This document shows, in pieces, positions 1 to 7,240 of a stretch of 64,000 bases of DNA. Each line of letters starts with the position of its first letter. Position 1 is the stretch's first letter. The notes beneath the pieces are model-generated. The model made no database searches. It saw only the letters and a list, made by a program, of their open reading frames with translations, and was not told the origin of the DNA. The position numbers were made by a program, and so were the translations under genes. This DNA comes from Paenibacillus daejeonensis DSM 15491 (GTDB lineage Bacteria > Bacillota > Bacilli > Paenibacillales > Paenibacillaceae). The DNA is taken from positions 376,686 through 440,685 of the forward strand of contig NZ_KB899663.1 of the NCBI RefSeq assembly GCF_000378385.1. Direction: 5' to 3'.

Positions 1-1
1 C

Positions 2-1507
2 TTGGTTGCGCCAGTTGCTGCAGGCAAGACCACCGTAAAGGTAACGACTGTAGATGGAAATAACTCTGCATCTGTAGATGTGGAAGTAAAAGCGGCTCCT
101 CAGCCACCGGCTAACGGTGGTGGCGGTGGCGGTGGTGCTGTCATCGTGGCCCCTCCAGCCAACCCGACGGAGGAAATTACAGGTGTGGTTGATGGTGGTG
201 CAGCAAGTGGAGCTGGCCTGTCCTCCTTTGTTATCAAACGTACGTCTGGGTCGAACGGTGCCAAGCAAGATGCGATCGCGCTAGAAGCGAACAAGACCAA
301 AGAAGCGGCTGACAAAGCGAAAGCTGCCGGTCTGCCGATCATCCGCGTGGTCATCCCTGATGCCAAGGATGAAGTGAGTGATACGACAGTAACCCTGCCG
401 TTGAGCGCTCTTCAACATCTCAAAAATGATGAGATTGGTCTTGAGCTTTCGACAGCTAATGCTAGAATCGTCATCGGCAGCGAATCGCTGGCTGGGCAGA
501 ATCAAGAGCTGTATTTCCGTTTGACGCCGCTGAAAACAGCTGGTGAGCAAGCGCAGGTTGAGTCCCGCGCTGGTGCGCAAGCGGTTGTGCAGCAAACGGT
601 AGGTGAAGGCAGCTTCGATCTGGTTGGACGTCCGGTTACAATCGAGACGAACATGAAGGGTCAACCAGTCGAGATTATTCTTCCACTCGCAGCTACCCAA
701 CTGCCTAGTAATGCTGCAGAGCGTGAGGCTTGGCTCTCTCGTCTCGTGATCTTCATTGAGCATAGCGACGGCGAGCGTGTGGTTGTACAACCGCAAGTCG
801 TGACAGATGCTTCGGGGCAAGTAGGCTTGTCGTTTGAAATCAACAAATTCAGTACCTTCTCGATTCTGGAAATTCAGCCTGCAGCTGAAACCGAGCCAGA
901 AGTGGGTGGTCGTCATGAGGCTTATATGAGCGGTTATGAAGACGGCACCTTCCGTCCATCCCGCCAAGTGACGCGTGCCGAACTGGCTGCGATTCTGGCG
1001 AGACTTTATGCGGCAGCTGCTGCTGAGCCTGTCTCGACTGAGCTGACCGATATCGACTCGCATTGGGCGGAAGCTTCCATTCGCGCAGTCGTTGCAGGTG
1101 GTTACATGCAAGGCTATCCCGACGGAACCTTCCAGCCGAACCGTGTCTTGAGCCGCGCCGAGATTGCTGCGATCCTGGCACGCGTGCAAGGACTGACGCA
1201 CACAGGCGTAGCAACCTTTGGTGATGTAGCGAGCGGTCACTGGGCAGAAGGCTACATCGGAGCTGTTCAGCAAGCAGGTCTGATGACTGGCTACGAAGGT
1301 AATGAGTTCAGACCAGGGCAAGGTGTAACCCGTGCTGAAGTCGTGGTTATTGTCAACCGGGTGCTGCGCAGAGGCCCGCTCACGGATGTTACCGAGCCGA
1401 GCTGGTCGGACGTAAGTGTGAGTCACTGGGCATTCGGACATATCGAGGAAGCCTCGCGGACTCACGACTACATCGTCGTGGACGGCGTAGAAGCATCAGT
1501 CCAATAA
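2..1507 (+). CDS. SLH-domain surface protein, 3' part (5' end outside window)
   Basis: The gene is open at the left window edge, so the real start is not visible; about 501 codons remain. The first residues look like the end of a bacterial Ig-like (Big2) domain, followed by a Pro/Gly-rich linker (seven Gly near residues 39-45). A beta-rich region of unknown family covers about residues 60-295. From about residue 303 there are SLH repeats with the motifs GYEDGTFRPS..TRAE, GYPDGTFQPN..SRAE and GYEGNEFRPG..TRAE, each preceded or followed by D..SHWAE-type helices. SLH repeats anchor proteins to pyruvylated secondary cell-wall polymer, so the protein is probably an S-layer or cell-surface protein attached through its C-terminus. 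The stop codon is followed by a strong terminator. Confidence 0.9.
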   Translation: MVAPVAAGKTTVKVTTVDGNNSASVDVEVKAAPQPPANGGGGGGGAVIVAPPANPTEEITGVVDGGAASGAGLSSFVIKRTSGSNGAKQDAIALEANKTKEAADKAKAAGLPIIRVVIPDAKDEVSDTTVTLPLSALQHLKNDEIGLELSTANARIVIGSESLAGQNQELYFRLTPLKTAGEQAQVESRAGAQAVVQQTVGEGSFDLVGRPVTIETNMKGQPVEIILPLAATQLPSNAAEREAWLSRLVIFIEHSDGERVVVQPQVVTDASGQVGLSFEINKFSTFSILEIQPAAETEPEVGGRHEAYMSGYEDGTFRPSRQVTRAELAAILARLYAAAAAEPVSTELTDIDSHWAEASIRAVVAGGYMQGYPDGTFQPNRVLSRAEIAAILARVQGLTHTGVATFGDVASGHWAEGYIGAVQQAGLMTGYEGNEFRPGQGVTRAEVVVIVNRVLRRGPLTDVTEPSWSDVSVSHWAFGHIEEASRTHDYIVVDGVEASVQ

Positions 1508-1516
1508 AAACAGTGT

Positions 1517-1551
1517 AAAAATGCCTGACGGCTGGACCGTCAGGCATTTTT
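1517..1551 (+). terminator. Rho-independent terminator of the SLH gene
   Basis: The inverted arms AATGCCTGACGG and CCGTCAGGCATT surround a short loop and are followed by a T run, 10 bases after the stop codon of the SLH protein gene. Confidence 0.9.
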
Positions 1552-1600
1552 GCGTCTGTAGTTGGGTCAACTTCGTGCGTAATTGCGTAATGGGCTCGTG

Positions 1601-1784
1601 CTAACGAAACTACAGAACGCTATTTAGTCCAAAACACAGGTTTTGAAAACCTAACGAAACTGGGGATTCTTATTTGGCAACAAAAAGCGAAAAGGCTTCA
1701 CCTTATGTGGTATAAGAATCGGTAGTTTCGTTAGAATTGTGAATCGCAGATATAACGCGTAATACCGCTATGAGGTTTCGTTAG
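1601..1784. repeat. Four-module palindromic element, version A, copy 1
   Basis: Modules beginning CTAACGAAAC lie at 1601 and 1651 (forward), and their inverted forms end at 1734 and 1784. Spacing is exactly 50 bp on each arm and total length is 184 bp. Module at 1651 carries GATTCTTAT (1665-1673), matched by ATAAGAATC (1712-1720), so the inner pair forms an extended imperfect stem in which 20 of 23 positions are complementary. The element fills most of the 384-bp space between the SLH gene and the kinase-like gene. A second copy with the same length and spacing is at 15641-15824. Confidence 0.85.
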
Positions 1785-1801
1785 AGAGGGAGAAGGACGC
1801 C

Positions 1802-1861
1802 ATGAAAGCTTTTGACAAAGCGCTACCGCTCTTTTACGATTGGAAGACAACCTACGGATGA
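1802..1861 (+). CDS. Possible 19-residue ORF or gene remnant
   Basis: An ATG at 1802 follows a plausible ribosome site (GGGAGAAGG) and reads 19 codons to TGA. It begins 17 bp after the repeat element and ends 30 bp before the next gene. It may be a leader peptide, or the stump of a gene broken by rearrangement. No family is recognised, and expression cannot be judged from sequence. Confidence 0.2.
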   Translation: MKAFDKALPLFYDWKTTYG

Positions 1862-1891
1862 AATTTCATATCCATGATGAAGGAGACGGTT

Positions 1892-2476
1892 ATGGCTAAA
1901 CTAATTTTCATTGTCGGCAGCGCAGGGGCGGGTAAGACCTCGGTGGCCCGAGCGTTGGTTGCTCGCCGCCCAGCGGCCTTTTTGGATATGGACACCCTAT
2001 TGCGCCCAGCAGCAGAGACCATTATGACCATGGCGGGGCTCGATCCGACAGACCGGGATTCACCATTATATAAGGAACGCTGCCGCAATCTGGGCTATCG
2101 CATCACGATGGATGCTGCTTTGGAGAATGTCCAACTGGGACTGGATGCGGTTGTCATTGGTCCATTCACCCGTGAAACCTCCGATCCGGCTTGGCTCGAT
2201 CACGAGCTTGCCCGAATTGGTGCCGCGCGCGACATCGTTCGGGTCATTGTCGTCTCGCTGCCGGATACCGACCAATATTACACTCGTATTCGGGACCGCG
2301 GTTCTGAATTGGATGTGTGGAAGCTGGAGCATTGGGAGACCTTCAAGAGCTCACTGGCCGATCGGGATATCCATTGGCAGCTGCCACCCTCAGCCATCCT
2401 TAAGCATGATAATTCAGGCCCCCTCGATTCAGCAGTTGTTGACCGGCTAGAGCAATTTGTGTGGGGACGAATGTAA
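1892..2476 (+). CDS. P-loop kinase-like / AAA-family ATP-binding protein
   Basis: The 194-residue protein starts with a beta strand and a Walker A loop (GSAGAGKTS), then has an LDMD motif near residue 33 of the kind found in small-molecule kinases and zeta-toxin-like phosphotransferases. Late in the protein RIRDRGSELD resembles a lid/arginine-finger region. It probably transfers phosphate from ATP to a small substrate, which cannot be named. An ATG lies further upstream at 1874, but 1892 is preferred because AAGGAGACGG sits just before it. The gene stands alone between a repeat element and a terminator. Confidence 0.7.
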   Translation: MAKLIFIVGSAGAGKTSVARALVARRPAAFLDMDTLLRPAAETIMTMAGLDPTDRDSPLYKERCRNLGYRITMDAALENVQLGLDAVVIGPFTRETSDPAWLDHELARIGAARDIVRVIVVSLPDTDQYYTRIRDRGSELDVWKLEHWETFKSSLADRDIHWQLPPSAILKHDNSGPLDSAVVDRLEQFVWGRM

Positions 2477-2517
2477 ATCTGGAGTTTATGGCGCTATAAT
2501 CAATCCAAAAAGAAGAT

Positions 2518-2550
2518 GCCCGGTCCTTTACGAAGGAAACCGGGCGTTTT
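2518..2550 (+). terminator. Rho-independent terminator
   Basis: Arms GCCCGGT and ACCGGGC, extended by CCTT/AAGG, are followed by GTTTT. It serves the kinase-like gene and lies just before the 3' end of the convergent Hsp33-like gene. Confidence 0.8.
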
Positions 2551-2572
2551 CATGTTTCTATCAGTTCACCAG

Positions 2573-3415
2573 TCATTCCAGACAACCCGCAATCTCATCA
2601 GCAGTGAAAGCGTAACACGTTCCACATCGATGACAGACAAATTCGATGGATGTTGAGTCATGTATGGCTTGCTCCAGCTCGGTTCGGTCCAGGGTGTAGA
2701 GCATGGGGGAGAATAGTTCACGGGAGCAGTCGCAGTGCCATTGCACTCCCGCTTGCGTAACCATTTCTGTGATACCAAAAAGATGATGAGGCAGCCTGGA
2801 CAATGGCAGGTTTGGATCTGCGACTTGTCGTTCATGCGCTTCTAGCTGCCCCATCAGATCCTGTAGGAGAGCTGCAGGTGCGCCGGGTAACAATTGAATA
2901 GCAACCCCTCTTCCGAAAAGTTGCGCATCCGACGTCCATTGCTCCGTAGTCCAAAAGCGGGTGGGGGTCTGCTCGCTCTGCGTATAGAAATGGGCGGCAT
3001 CGTCCGTTACCGTCCCGTAAGGCATGTCCGCAATTCCGGTGAATCGTACAGGCATACCAATATCGCGAATGACTTGCAGATAGGCCTTGGGTCCAATCAA
3101 CATTTCAAGCTCGTGTTCACCCAGTACTAATGCTCTGCAAGCCTCATTGGCATAACCGCTAACGCGGCCCATATCGTCTGCTTCTGCAATCAGGGCGAGC
3201 TCTCGCTGGCTGCCTCGTATCGTATAGGTTACGCGCTCCTTATCCTTCATGAAGCCAGTCGTCAATCCCGCGATAGTCAGCAGGCGGGCCAGTGCAATGG
3301 CGACCCCGGCGGACAGTTCGCGGTTAGCGATTCCAGAACTCAGAAGATCAGAGGTATCCGCGAATACAAGTCGGGCTTGCTTGCACGATGTCATGCATTT
3401 TATTAATGTGTTCAT
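2573..3415 (-). CDS. Hsp33-family redox chaperone (divergent member)
   Basis: The 280-residue protein matches the Hsp33 layout: an N-terminal substrate-binding fold followed by a zinc-binding C-terminal domain. The zinc site is visible as HCDCS near residue 229 and FVCHRCG near residue 262, giving the CxC...CxxC set that holds zinc when reduced and forms disulfides on oxidation; another cysteine follows immediately (GTC). In known Hsp33 proteins, oxidation with unfolding activates holdase activity. The N-terminus departs from the usual family start and carries two extra cysteines, so this may be a second paralogue rather than the housekeeping hslO. An AAGGAGA site precedes the ATG at 3415. 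The gene is divergent from a MerR regulator, suggesting joint control. Confidence 0.8.
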   Translation of the reverse strand: MNTLIKCMTSCKQARLVFADTSDLLSSGIANRELSAGVAIALARLLTIAGLTTGFMKDKERVTYTIRGSQRELALIAEADDMGRVSGYANEACRALVLGEHELEMLIGPKAYLQVIRDIGMPVRFTGIADMPYGTVTDDAAHFYTQSEQTPTRFWTTEQWTSDAQLFGRGVAIQLLPGAPAALLQDLMGQLEAHERQVADPNLPLSRLPHHLFGITEMVTQAGVQWHCDCSRELFSPMLYTLDRTELEQAIHDSTSIEFVCHRCGTCYAFTADEIAGCLE

Positions 3416-3448
3416 CAGTAACTCTCCTTCTGCGGCCGAGGGTATACA

Positions 3449-3477
3449 TTGTCAGGACTCGCAAGAAACAGTATAAT
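3449..3477 (+). promoter_or_regulatory. SigA-type promoter for the MerR gene
   Basis: TTGTCA (3449-3454) and TATAAT (3472-3477) are 17 bp apart and lie 62 bp before the MerR start. A palindromic AACGTT core follows at about 3487 and could be part of an autoregulatory operator. The site is in the shared region between the Hsp33-like and MerR genes. Confidence 0.7.
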
Positions 3478-3539
3478 TCCTCACGTAACGTTAGGTTCAA
3501 GTGTGGAATTCTACAAGAGTGCAGGGGAGGGAGAATCTG

Positions 3540-4280
3540 ATGTCAGAAGGTCCGTGGAAAGTGGGAGCTCTTGCATCGATGAGTGGAGTGACCGTGAGGA
3601 CTCTGCACTATTATGGAGAAATTGGGCTGTTGTGTCCCTCCATGCAAACTGAAGCAGGTCACCGACTATATTCACAAGACGATGTGAGTAGGCTCTATCA
3701 GATTCTCATGCTTAAACGATTGGGGCTGCCGCTTGAGAATATCCAAGACATACTGGACGACCCGGCGCACCGCTCGGAGGAGGTCTTGCAGATGCAGGCT
3801 GAGCGGCTGGAGCAGCAGATCCAGACGGCGACCCAGTTACTGAGCGAGATCAATCAGCTAGTAGAGCTGGTTCAAGGTGGGGAAGGCATGCAGGGCGAGG
3901 AAGTCCTGAAAGCGATGCAACTGATGAAGATGTTAGATAGTTCATACTTCAAGCCGCTTCATCCCGAATTATACAAACAGCGGTTACAGCAAGGGTACCA
4001 CGTACTCACGCCTTCTGAGGAGGAGGCAGCAGATTTAATGGATGAATTTGAACAGGCCAGGAGACAGGGGATTCCCCCGGAGGAAGACACGGTACAAAAG
4101 CTTGCCCGGCGGTGGGTGGACGCGCTGCAAGCTCACGAGCCAGATCATCACGCGCTGACAGAAGCCGCGGAGCAGTACTACGCCGCCTATCCAGGAGAGG
4201 CGGCGCAATACGGTATGACCACAGAGCTCTATGCGTACATCCGTCAAAGTGTTAACCAATTGGAGCGGGATAAGTCATAG
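3540..4280 (+). CDS. MerR-family regulator with TipAS-like effector domain
   Basis: The 246-residue product has an N-terminal MerR winged helix (KVGALASMSGVTVRTLHYYG, then GHRLYSQDDV), a coiled-coil dimer helix around residues 75-115, and a C-terminal helical region resembling the TipAS antibiotic-recognition domain (about residues 125-240, with MDEFEQARRQGIPPEED). Such proteins twist promoter DNA and activate drug-efflux or stress genes on ligand binding. The start at 3540 follows GAGGGAGAA. It is divergent from the Hsp33-like gene and convergent with the response regulator downstream, with one base between the two stop codons, so neither has room for its own terminator. Confidence 0.85.
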   Translation: MSEGPWKVGALASMSGVTVRTLHYYGEIGLLCPSMQTEAGHRLYSQDDVSRLYQILMLKRLGLPLENIQDILDDPAHRSEEVLQMQAERLEQQIQTATQLLSEINQLVELVQGGEGMQGEEVLKAMQLMKMLDSSYFKPLHPELYKQRLQQGYHVLTPSEEEAADLMDEFEQARRQGIPPEEDTVQKLARRWVDALQAHEPDHHALTEAAEQYYAAYPGEAAQYGMTTELYAYIRQSVNQLERDKS

Positions 4281-4281
4281 G

Positions 4282-5883
4282 CTAGCCCATCGCCTGCGTG
4301 CGATACTCAGAAGGGGTCATACCGGTAATTTTCTTAAACACCTGAGTGAAGTAACGTGGGTCCTGATAACCGACGAGCGGGGCCAACTGGTATACTTTGA
4401 CCTCGGTATTGGCCAGGATGTAGCGGGCTTTCTCGATCCGGCACCGGGTCAGATACTCGAGGAAGGTCAGTCCCGAGACCTGCTTGAAGAGGGCGCAGAA
4501 ATGACTGGTGCTGAGACCCACAAAGTCGGATACCTCGTCGATACCCAGATCATTGCGATAGTGGTTGTCGATGTAGCGCTGGGCTTTGGCTATCAACGAG
4601 GCGCCATCCTCTTGCTCGCTGGAGCCCAAGAGCAGCTCGGTCCAGTCGCGATAGGCTTCCTTCAGGGAGGTAATGGCGGCGTCCAGGGTGTCCGCCTCTT
4701 CCATGTGCAGCAGGAGTCCGTCGATTGGCAGCTCACTTGTCATCTGCAGCTGACTAAATTCCCGGTGGGAAATGATCGCGATCTCGGTCATGAAGCGCAG
4801 CAGCGCCTCACGGCTCATGCCACCGCTCTCCAGCTCCGTTTGCAGCTGGTCCAGCAGACCCAGTAGACGAAACAGGTCAAGGGCGCGGATGGCTTGCATC
4901 AGCTCATCCTCAATCCATCTCGGATAAGGCCAGCCTTCCAGTCCGTCTGGTGTCGGAGCGTGTCCTGCGCGGTCGGCAAATACAGTTTGCTGGCCGGCAA
5001 AAAAACGCTGATAAAGGGCATTCTGCGCGCTGCGGTAAGCGGTATTGAGCTGTTCCAGCCCGCGCACTTGCTTGCTGAAGCCGACCGAGCAGGACAGCTT
5101 GGCGTAAGTGGCGATATGGCTCACAATTTCTTGTCCAAGATGCTCCTTGCGCTGGTCTGCCTCGGCGGGAAAGAGCAGAATCCACTCGCCGCTGTGAAAG
5201 GGGAACATCGCCAGAGCTTCATTGTGAGTGGACCATTCCTCTAATATATTGCGAACGGCGAAGAACCACAGTCTTTTTTCATCGGACGTCCACTGCTTGT
5301 TCACGGAAGCAAACCGATCAAGTTGGACGATTGCCATCAAATAGGACTGCTCCAGCAGACTCATCTCCAACCACTTCAAATGCTGCAACGGTCTGGAGTT
5401 GCCCTCCGTCAGCTCCGCAAGCAGACGCTCGCGGGCGAGCAGCGACAACGCCTGTACGGAGTGCATCAACTGATCGCTCTCTTCGCGTGCCCGTCGATCT
5501 GCCTCCAGTTTGGCTACCGATTTGCGGATGATTCCAGTCAATTCATCGTGGTCGATGGGCTTCAGAAGATAGTCCGACGCCCCTTCGCGTATGGCCCGCC
5601 GCGCGTACTCGAAGTCGCCATAGCCACTAATAACGATAAAGATAAGCCGGGCATCGCAGCTGCGTACCTCGGACATGAGGGCGATGCCATCAATGGACGG
5701 CATACGGATATCGCTGATGATCATATCCGGCTTGCGCTCGTGGTACAACCGCAGCGCTTCCTCGCCGTTGCGGGCCTTGCCGACAATGCGGACGCCAAGC
5801 TCTTCCCACGGCACCGCGACTTCCAGAGATCGCAGAATGATCGGCTCGTCATCCACAAGCAAGGCGGTATAGGTGTGATTCAT
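4282..5883 (-). CDS. YesN-type response regulator, AraC-family output domain
   Basis: The 533-residue protein has a receiver domain at residues 5-120 with acidic pocket Asp11-Asp12 and likely phospho-acceptor Asp58 (IISDIRMPSIDG). A long linker is followed by an AraC double helix-turn-helix at about residues 430-530 (LGIDEVSDFVGLSTSHFC, then VGYQDPRYFTQVFKK). It is the last gene of the sugar operon and overlaps the upstream binding-protein gene by ATGA, indicating translational coupling. It should receive phosphate from the kinase encoded at 7241-8944 and activate the transporter operon in response to an extracellular sugar. The sugar is not identifiable from sequence. Confidence 0.93.
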   Translation of the reverse strand: MNHTYTALLVDDEPIILRSLEVAVPWEELGVRIVGKARNGEEALRLYHERKPDMIISDIRMPSIDGIALMSEVRSCDARLIFIVISGYGDFEYARRAIREGASDYLLKPIDHDELTGIIRKSVAKLEADRRAREESDQLMHSVQALSLLARERLLAELTEGNSRPLQHLKWLEMSLLEQSYLMAIVQLDRFASVNKQWTSDEKRLWFFAVRNILEEWSTHNEALAMFPFHSGEWILLFPAEADQRKEHLGQEIVSHIATYAKLSCSVGFSKQVRGLEQLNTAYRSAQNALYQRFFAGQQTVFADRAGHAPTPDGLEGWPYPRWIEDELMQAIRALDLFRLLGLLDQLQTELESGGMSREALLRFMTEIAIISHREFSQLQMTSELPIDGLLLHMEEADTLDAAITSLKEAYRDWTELLLGSSEQEDGASLIAKAQRYIDNHYRNDLGIDEVSDFVGLSTSHFCALFKQVSGLTFLEYLTRCRIEKARYILANTEVKVYQLAPLVGYQDPRYFTQVFKKITGMTPSEYRTQAMG

Positions 5884-7229
5884 CTTGGCTCTCCCCCTGT
5901 ATTGTTTCTTAGTTGCCAGTAGGCTGCCGCGGCGGCATCGAGCTGCTGCAGCGCCTCCTCCGGACTGATCTCGAGACTCATCAATTGATCATTAAGCGCA
6001 AGAAAGGCCCGTCTCACCTCAGGAGAGAGAACATTGTCGTAAGCAATGAAGGTCTGCGGGCTGCTCTCCATGAGGCGGTGCAACTGGGCGAACACGGGCC
6101 CAGTGCGCGCGGGATCAAAATCGATCGGCATGGATGGCAGCCGCAGCCCTTCGTAAACGATGCGTTGCTGCACTTCTTTGGTATACAGTCTGCGCATGAG
6201 CTCCAGCGCCAGTTCCTTGCGCGGACCGCTCAGCTCGGCCGACAGACCAATGCCGATGGAGTATCCCCCAGCCATGCTATGCGACTGGTCTGCCTCGAGC
6301 GTAGGGAAGGGCAGAACGCCGATATCTGCCGCTTGGACGACAGCCCCAGGGGCACTGAGCAGTGTAATGTCCCAGTTGCCGTTAAGATACATAGCTGCCT
6401 GACCGCTCGTGAACAGCTCAATGGCTTCTTCGGTCGAAACCCCGGAGGGCCGGGAATTAAAGGCACCGTCTTGCGCCCACTGTTGCAGCTTGGTTAGTGC
6501 AGCGAGGTAGGGTTCATTGGCAAAGGCAACCTCCGGTTTGCCTTCTGCCAAATCCAGAATGACTTGCGGGCCTGCCAATCGATCCATCAGATAATGGGTG
6601 TAGATCGCCCCAGGCCATTGCTCCTCATTGCCCAGCGCAAAAGGGAGAATGCCCTCTGCCAGCAAGGTGTCCATCACCGCATCCAGCTCGGTCAGGGTGG
6701 ATGGCGGTGCCAGTCCCAGCCCGTCGAACAGCGCACGATTATAGAAGATCGGCTCGGCATGACCTTCAAAAGGCAAGCCATAAATACGGTCCTCTAGCGT
6801 CCACAAGCTAAGATCGCGGAAGACCAGCCCCTGCTCGGCAACAAAATCTGTCAGCTCCATTAGGCGCTGGCTTCTGGCATACGGCTCGAATTCCGCCCCA
6901 CCAAATAATACGAACAGGTCGGGTGGTGTGCCGGTGACCATTTCACTCTTTAGCTTTTGTTCCCGATGAATCGTTTGATCGATGCCTTCGAAATTTACTT
7001 TAACATTGCCATGCTCCTGTTCGAACGAGCGAACCGCATCTTCAAAAATGGCCAGGATGGGGCGGTCATGCTCTTTGGTCCAAAAGTGCCGAAACGTCAG
7101 TGTGACCTTCTCTGGATCAGCAACCACGGGTTGCTCCGTGCCGTCCGAGAAGCTGTAGAGGATGACACTGACCAGTGTAAGAATATAGAGGGCGAACAGG
7201 GTTATTTTTTTTCTCGTGTTAGCTGCCAT
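5880..7229 (-). CDS. Membrane-anchored extracellular sugar-binding protein between kinase and regulator
   Basis: The protein is a family-1 solute-binding protein (about 449 residues, with RHFWTKEHDRP, FVLFGGAEFEPYA and SMAGGYSIGIG). It has an N-terminal membrane helix at about residues 8-28 but no lipobox cysteine, so it should stay tethered as a signal anchor. I prefer ATG 7229, which has AGGAGG six bases ahead, over the GTG at 7244. The gene sits 11 nt after the histidine kinase and overlaps the response regulator by ATGA. That position, together with a separate lipoprotein binding protein at the operon head, suggests a sensory partner of the kinase (three-component system) rather than a transport protein. 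Confidence 0.88.
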   Translation of the reverse strand: MAANTRKKITLFALYILTLVSVILYSFSDGTEQPVVADPEKVTLTFRHFWTKEHDRPILAIFEDAVRSFEQEHGNVKVNFEGIDQTIHREQKLKSEMVTGTPPDLFVLFGGAEFEPYARSQRLMELTDFVAEQGLVFRDLSLWTLEDRIYGLPFEGHAEPIFYNRALFDGLGLAPPSTLTELDAVMDTLLAEGILPFALGNEEQWPGAIYTHYLMDRLAGPQVILDLAEGKPEVAFANEPYLAALTKLQQWAQDGAFNSRPSGVSTEEAIELFTSGQAAMYLNGNWDITLLSAPGAVVQAADIGVLPFPTLEADQSHSMAGGYSIGIGLSAELSGPRKELALELMRRLYTKEVQQRIVYEGLRLPSMPIDFDPARTGPVFAQLHRLMESSPQTFIAYDNVLSPEVRRAFLALNDQLMSLEISPEEALQQLDAAAAAYWQLRNNTGGEPR

Positions 7230-7240
7230 GGTCTTCCTCC

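Noticed and set aside
281..1465. 394-codon minus-strand ORF opposite the SLH gene
   Set aside because: It lies wholly antisense to a gene with clear SLH motifs, has no ribosome site and gives a low-complexity product; long antisense frames are common opposite GC-rich codons.
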